From Solimonas sp036405815 (GTDB lineage: Bacteria; Pseudomonadota; Gammaproteobacteria; Nevskiales; Nevskiaceae): DNA of 64,000 bases. The stretch spans positions 1 through 64,000 of the forward strand of contig DASWWX010000025.1 in the NCBI GenBank assembly GCA_036405815.1. Reading direction: 5' to 3'. This document shows, piece after piece, positions 61,108 to 64,000 of this stretch. The position numbers and the translations under genes were made by a program. A model generated the notes under the pieces. That model had not been told where the DNA came from and searched no databases. It saw nothing but the letters and a program-made list of their open reading frames with translations. Positions within the stretch are counted from its first letter, which is position 1. Each line of letters begins with the position of its first letter.

Positions 61108-64000
61108 GTGAGCCAGCCGCTCGACATCGCGGTGATCGGGCTCGCCGGGGTCTATCCCGGCGCGAAGGACGCGCGCGCGTTCTGGCAGAACATCTGCGCC
61201 AAGGTCGACGCGATCAGCGAGGCGCCGGCGGACTGGGTCGGCCCGTACTTCGAGGCCGGCACCCGCGCCGACGACCGCATCTACACGACCAAGGGCGGCT
61301 TCCTGCACGAGCTGGCGCACGTCGATCCGATCGAGGTGGGCGTCATGCCCAGCGTCGCGGTCGGCAGCGACCCGGATCATCTGCTCGCGCTGAAGATGGC
61401 GCGCGACGCGCTCGCCGACGCAGGGTATCTGACGAGCGCCGGCGGCAAGACCTTCGACGGCGCGCGCGCCGGCGTCGTCGTCGCACGCGGCACCTACGGC
61501 AACCGCGGCCTGGCGAGCATGCTCGCGCGCGGTTTCTTCATGGACCAGATGATGGACGTGATCCGCGGCCTGCGCCCGGATTTCTCCGAGTCCGACATCC
61601 GCGCGCTGCAGACGGATCTCAAGAAACAGCTGCCGCCCTACGGCGGCGACTTCGTCGGCGTGCTGACGCCGAACGTCATCGCCGGCCTGATCGCCAACCG
61701 CCTCGACCTGATGGGGCCGAGCTACATCGTCGACGCCGCCTGCGCCTCCGGCCTGATCGCGCTCGACCAGGCAGTGCAGGAGCTCGCGAGCGGCCGCTGC
61801 GACCTGATGCTCTGCGGCGGCACGCAGGCGCAGACGCCGCCGCAGCTGTTCATCCAGTTCTGCCAGATCCAGGCGCTGTCGCGCGATCGCCTGCGTCCGT
61901 TCCAGAAGGGCTCGGACGGCACGCTGATCGGCGAGGGCAGCGGCATGCTGGTCTTGAAGCGCCTCGCCGACGCCGAGCGCGACGGCGACGGCATCTATGC
62001 CGTCATCAAGGGCGTCGGCACCGCCTCCGACGGCAAGGCCAAGGGCCTGCTCGCACCGCGCCTCGAAGGCGAAGTGCTGGCGTTGCGCCGCGCCTACGAC
62101 AGCTGCGGCATCGACCCGATGACCGTGGACCTGATCGAAGCGCACGGCACCGGCACCACGGTCGGCGACAAGACCGAGATCGAGGCGCTGAACACGGTGT
62201 ACGGCGCGCGCGGCGCCGGTCCGAAGATCGCGATCTCGGCGGTGAAGTCGATGATCGGCCACTGCCTGCCGGCGACCGGTACGGCGTCGATGATCAAGAC
62301 CGCGCTGGCGCTGCACCACAAGACGCTGCCGCCGATGCTCTGCGACGAGCCGGACCCGGCGCTGCACCTGGAACGCACGCCGTTCTACATCAACAACGAG
62401 ACGCGCCCCTGGGTGCATGGTGGCGCGACGCCGCGCCGCGCCGGCGTCAACGCCTTCGGCTTCGGCGGCATCAACGCGCACGTCGTACTGGAAGAGTACG
62501 TGCCGGCCGCCACGCGCACGCAGGTGTCCGTGCTCAACGCACCGGAAAACGGCGAGGTCGTGCTGCTTGCCGCCGACACGCGCGAGCGCCTGGTCGAACT
62601 GGCCCAGGCCGCCGCCGCACAGCTGCGCGCACCACAGCCGCTGACGGTCGCCGAAGTCGCCTATGCGGCCAGCGCACATGCGGCCGGTGCGCACCGTCTG
62701 GCGATTCCCTGCGATGGCAGCGCCGACCTGCTGAAGAAGCTCGACGCCGCCCTGGAGAAACTCGCCGCGCCGGACGCGAAGCCGTTCAAGACGCGTAGCG
62801 GCGTGCAATACGGCACCGGCACCGCGCCCGGCAAGGTCTGCCTGCTGTTCCCGGGCGAAGGCTCGCAGTACCCGGACATGCTGCGCGACCTCGCGTTGCG
62901 CTTCCCGCAGGTGCGCGAGGGCTTCGACTTCATCGAGGACGGCGCGCGTCGCCGCGGCAGCCGCTCACGCGCCGCACTGCTGTACCCGGCGCCGACTGGA
63001 TACGACGACGCGCAGCGCGCGGAACTGGAAGACGCGCTGCACTCGATGGACGTCGGCGCCGAAAGCGTGTTCGCCGCCAGCCTCGCACTGCAGCGCCTGT
63101 ACGACGACCTGGGCCTCAAGTTCGACGCGATGCTCGGCCATTCCACCGGCGAGAACACGGCGCTGACCGCCTGCGGCGTGCGCCGCTATGCCTCGGAAGC
63201 AGAACTCGCCGACGCCGTGCAGATCGTGCACGGGCTCTACCGCCGTCTCGACGCCGAGGGCCAGATCGTGCAGGGCACGTTGCTGTCGGTCGGCGGCCTC
63301 GACACTGCGATGCGCGCGCAACTGCTCGCCGGCGCCGACGGCATGCAGATCGCGATGGACAACTGCCCGAACCAATTGGTCTTGTTCGGCGCACCGGAAG
63401 CCGCGGAGAAGCTGCGCGAGTCGCTGAGCGCGCAGGGCGCGATCTGCCAGGCCTTGCCCTTCGGCCGTGCGTATCACACGCCGCTGTTCAAGCCGATGGC
63501 GGACGCCTTCCGCGACTACTTCCGCGATCTGGAATTCGGTCCCGGCCGCGTGCCGCTGTACAGCGCGCGCAGCGCCGCACCGTTCCCGGACGACGCCGAC
63601 GCGATCCGCGAACTGACCGCGCAACAGTGGGAAAACCCGGTGCGTTTCACCGAGACCGTCGAGCGTCTGTACGCCGACGGCTACCGCGTGTTCCTCGAAG
63701 TCGGTCCCAGTGGCAACCTGACCTCGTTCGTGTCGGACACGCTGCGCAACCAACCGGACGTACTGGCGATCGCCAGCGACAACCGCCGCCGCGGCAGCCT
63801 CGCGCAGTTGCACGCCGCGCTCGCCGCGCTGTTCGCCGCCGGCGTCGTGTTCGATCCGCGCAAGCTGTACGCACGCCGCGACATCGACGCGTTCGACCTG
63901 CTGGCGCCGCCGCGCGCGGCGAAGAAGGCCGCGGCCAGACAGCCGCTGCAGATGCCGCAGGTCAAGCTGCCGGAACAGTGGAAGCGTCCCTTGCCGGCCG
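61108..64000 (+). CDS. Second synthase subunit, KS-AT (truncated by window end)
   Basis: 964 residues are visible before the window ends. It starts at GTG 61108, 16 bases after the first synthase, encoding MSQPLDIAVIGLAGVYPGA. The KS domain (~5-470) has Cys212 in DAACASG, EAHGTGTTVGD and SMIGHCLPATG, so it looks catalytically competent rather than a chain-length factor. Its AT-like domain (~575-900) has Ser679 in GHSTGENTALTACG and YHTPLFKPM. The last residues are a linker, so further domains are expected downstream. Position and content resemble the PfaC/Pfa3-type second subunit of PUFA synthases. What it loads and whether it contains further KS or DH domains cannot be told. Confidence 0.92.
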   Translation, partial: MSQPLDIAVIGLAGVYPGAKDARAFWQNICAKVDAISEAPADWVGPYFEAGTRADDRIYTTKGGFLHELAHVDPIEVGVMPSVAVGSDPDHLLALKMARDALADAGYLTSAGGKTFDGARAGVVVARGTYGNRGLASMLARGFFMDQMMDVIRGLRPDFSESDIRALQTDLKKQLPPYGGDFVGVLTPNVIAGLIANRLDLMGPSYIVDAACASGLIALDQAVQELASGRCDLMLCGGTQAQTPPQLFIQFCQIQALSRDRLRPFQKGSDGTLIGEGSGMLVLKRLADAERDGDGIYAVIKGVGTASDGKAKGLLAPRLEGEVLALRRAYDSCGIDPMTVDLIEAHGTGTTVGDKTEIEALNTVYGARGAGPKIAISAVKSMIGHCLPATGTASMIKTALALHHKTLPPMLCDEPDPALHLERTPFYINNETRPWVHGGATPRRAGVNAFGFGGINAHVVLEEYVPAATRTQVSVLNAPENGEVVLLAADTRERLVELAQAAAAQLRAPQPLTVAEVAYAASAHAAGAHRLAIPCDGSADLLKKLDAALEKLAAPDAKPFKTRSGVQYGTGTAPGKVCLLFPGEGSQYPDMLRDLALRFPQVREGFDFIEDGARRRGSRSRAALLYPAPTGYDDAQRAELEDALHSMDVGAESVFAASLALQRLYDDLGLKFDAMLGHSTGENTALTACGVRRYASEAELADAVQIVHGLYRRLDAEGQIVQGTLLSVGGLDTAMRAQLLAGADGMQIAMDNCPNQLVLFGAPEAAEKLRESLSAQGAICQALPFGRAYHTPLFKPMADAFRDYFRDLEFGPGRVPLYSARSAAPFPDDADAIRELTAQQWENPVRFTETVERLYADGYRVFLEVGPSGNLTSFVSDTLRNQPDVLAIASDNRRRGSLAQLHAALAALFAAGVVFDPRKLYARRDIDAFDLLAPPRAAKKAAARQPLQMPQVKLPEQWKRPLPA

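Overview
The window is GC-rich, densely coded bacterial chromosome with no insertion sequence, prophage or CRISPR array. Gene content and order point to a gammaproteobacterium. The evidence is infC-rpmI-rplT-pheST-ihfA-merR, rpoN-hpf-ptsN-hprK-rapZ-EIIA-HPr-EI-mgtE, amgK/murU divergent from lptD-surA-pdxA-rsmA, and a pilT/pilU group. The rpoN-to-mgtE string resembles Xanthomonadales/Nevskiales. That placement is inference from gene order, not a phylogeny.

Layout. 0-5.3 kb: a DUF1631-like protein and a single-chain pyruvate carboxylase. 5.3-5.7 kb: tRNA-Pro(GGG) beside a duplicated tRNA 3' end and a block of four hairpins. 5.7-11.2 kb (minus): the translation operon infC-rpmI-rplT-pheS-pheT-ihfA-merR. 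infC appears to start at AUC. 11.4-14.7 kb (minus): three PilT/PilU-type retraction ATPases. 14.7-16.2 kb (plus): yggS and rpiA. 16.3-18.0 kb (minus): an RRM protein and a RhlE-type helicase. 18.3-27.4 kb (plus): a DUF4399 protein, a short-chain dehydrogenase, rpoN-hpf, then a regulatory phosphotransferase chain with HprK lacking its N-terminal domain, RapZ and MgtE. 27.4-30.6 kb (minus): pmbA and the murU/amgK peptidoglycan-recycling pair. 30.7-36.6 kb (plus): lptD, surA, pdxA, rsmA and a universal stress protein. 36.7-50.4 kb (minus): a nearly complete Tad/Flp pilus locus (flp, tadV, tadE, cpaB, secretin, tadZ, tadA, tadB, tadC, tadD, DUF3613, tadG). It ends in a PAS-GGDEF protein with a ruined EAL domain. 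50.5-51.3 kb: apaH. 51.5-64 kb (plus): a sulfatase-fold hydrolase followed by two giant iterative synthases.

The last region is the most unusual. A 2888-residue protein carries two tandem flavin-barrel (nitronate-monooxygenase-like) regions, then KS, malonyl-type AT, three nearly identical ACPs, KR and a PKS-type DH. It is followed 16 bases later by a second KS-AT protein cut off by the window end. The order echoes PUFA/secondary-lipid synthases of myxobacteria (ER, then KS-AT-ACPn-KR-DH, then a second KS protein), but with the reductase fused to the first synthase and duplicated. The product cannot be read from the sequence.

No gene-free stretch exceeds 300 bases. The longest gaps are 17980-18267 (rhlE leader with a palindrome), 5299-5558 (tRNA-fragment repeats), 51331-51554 (candidate promoter), 11187-11371 (hairpin before infC) and 10491-10667 (between infC and rpmI, where I see no clear element).
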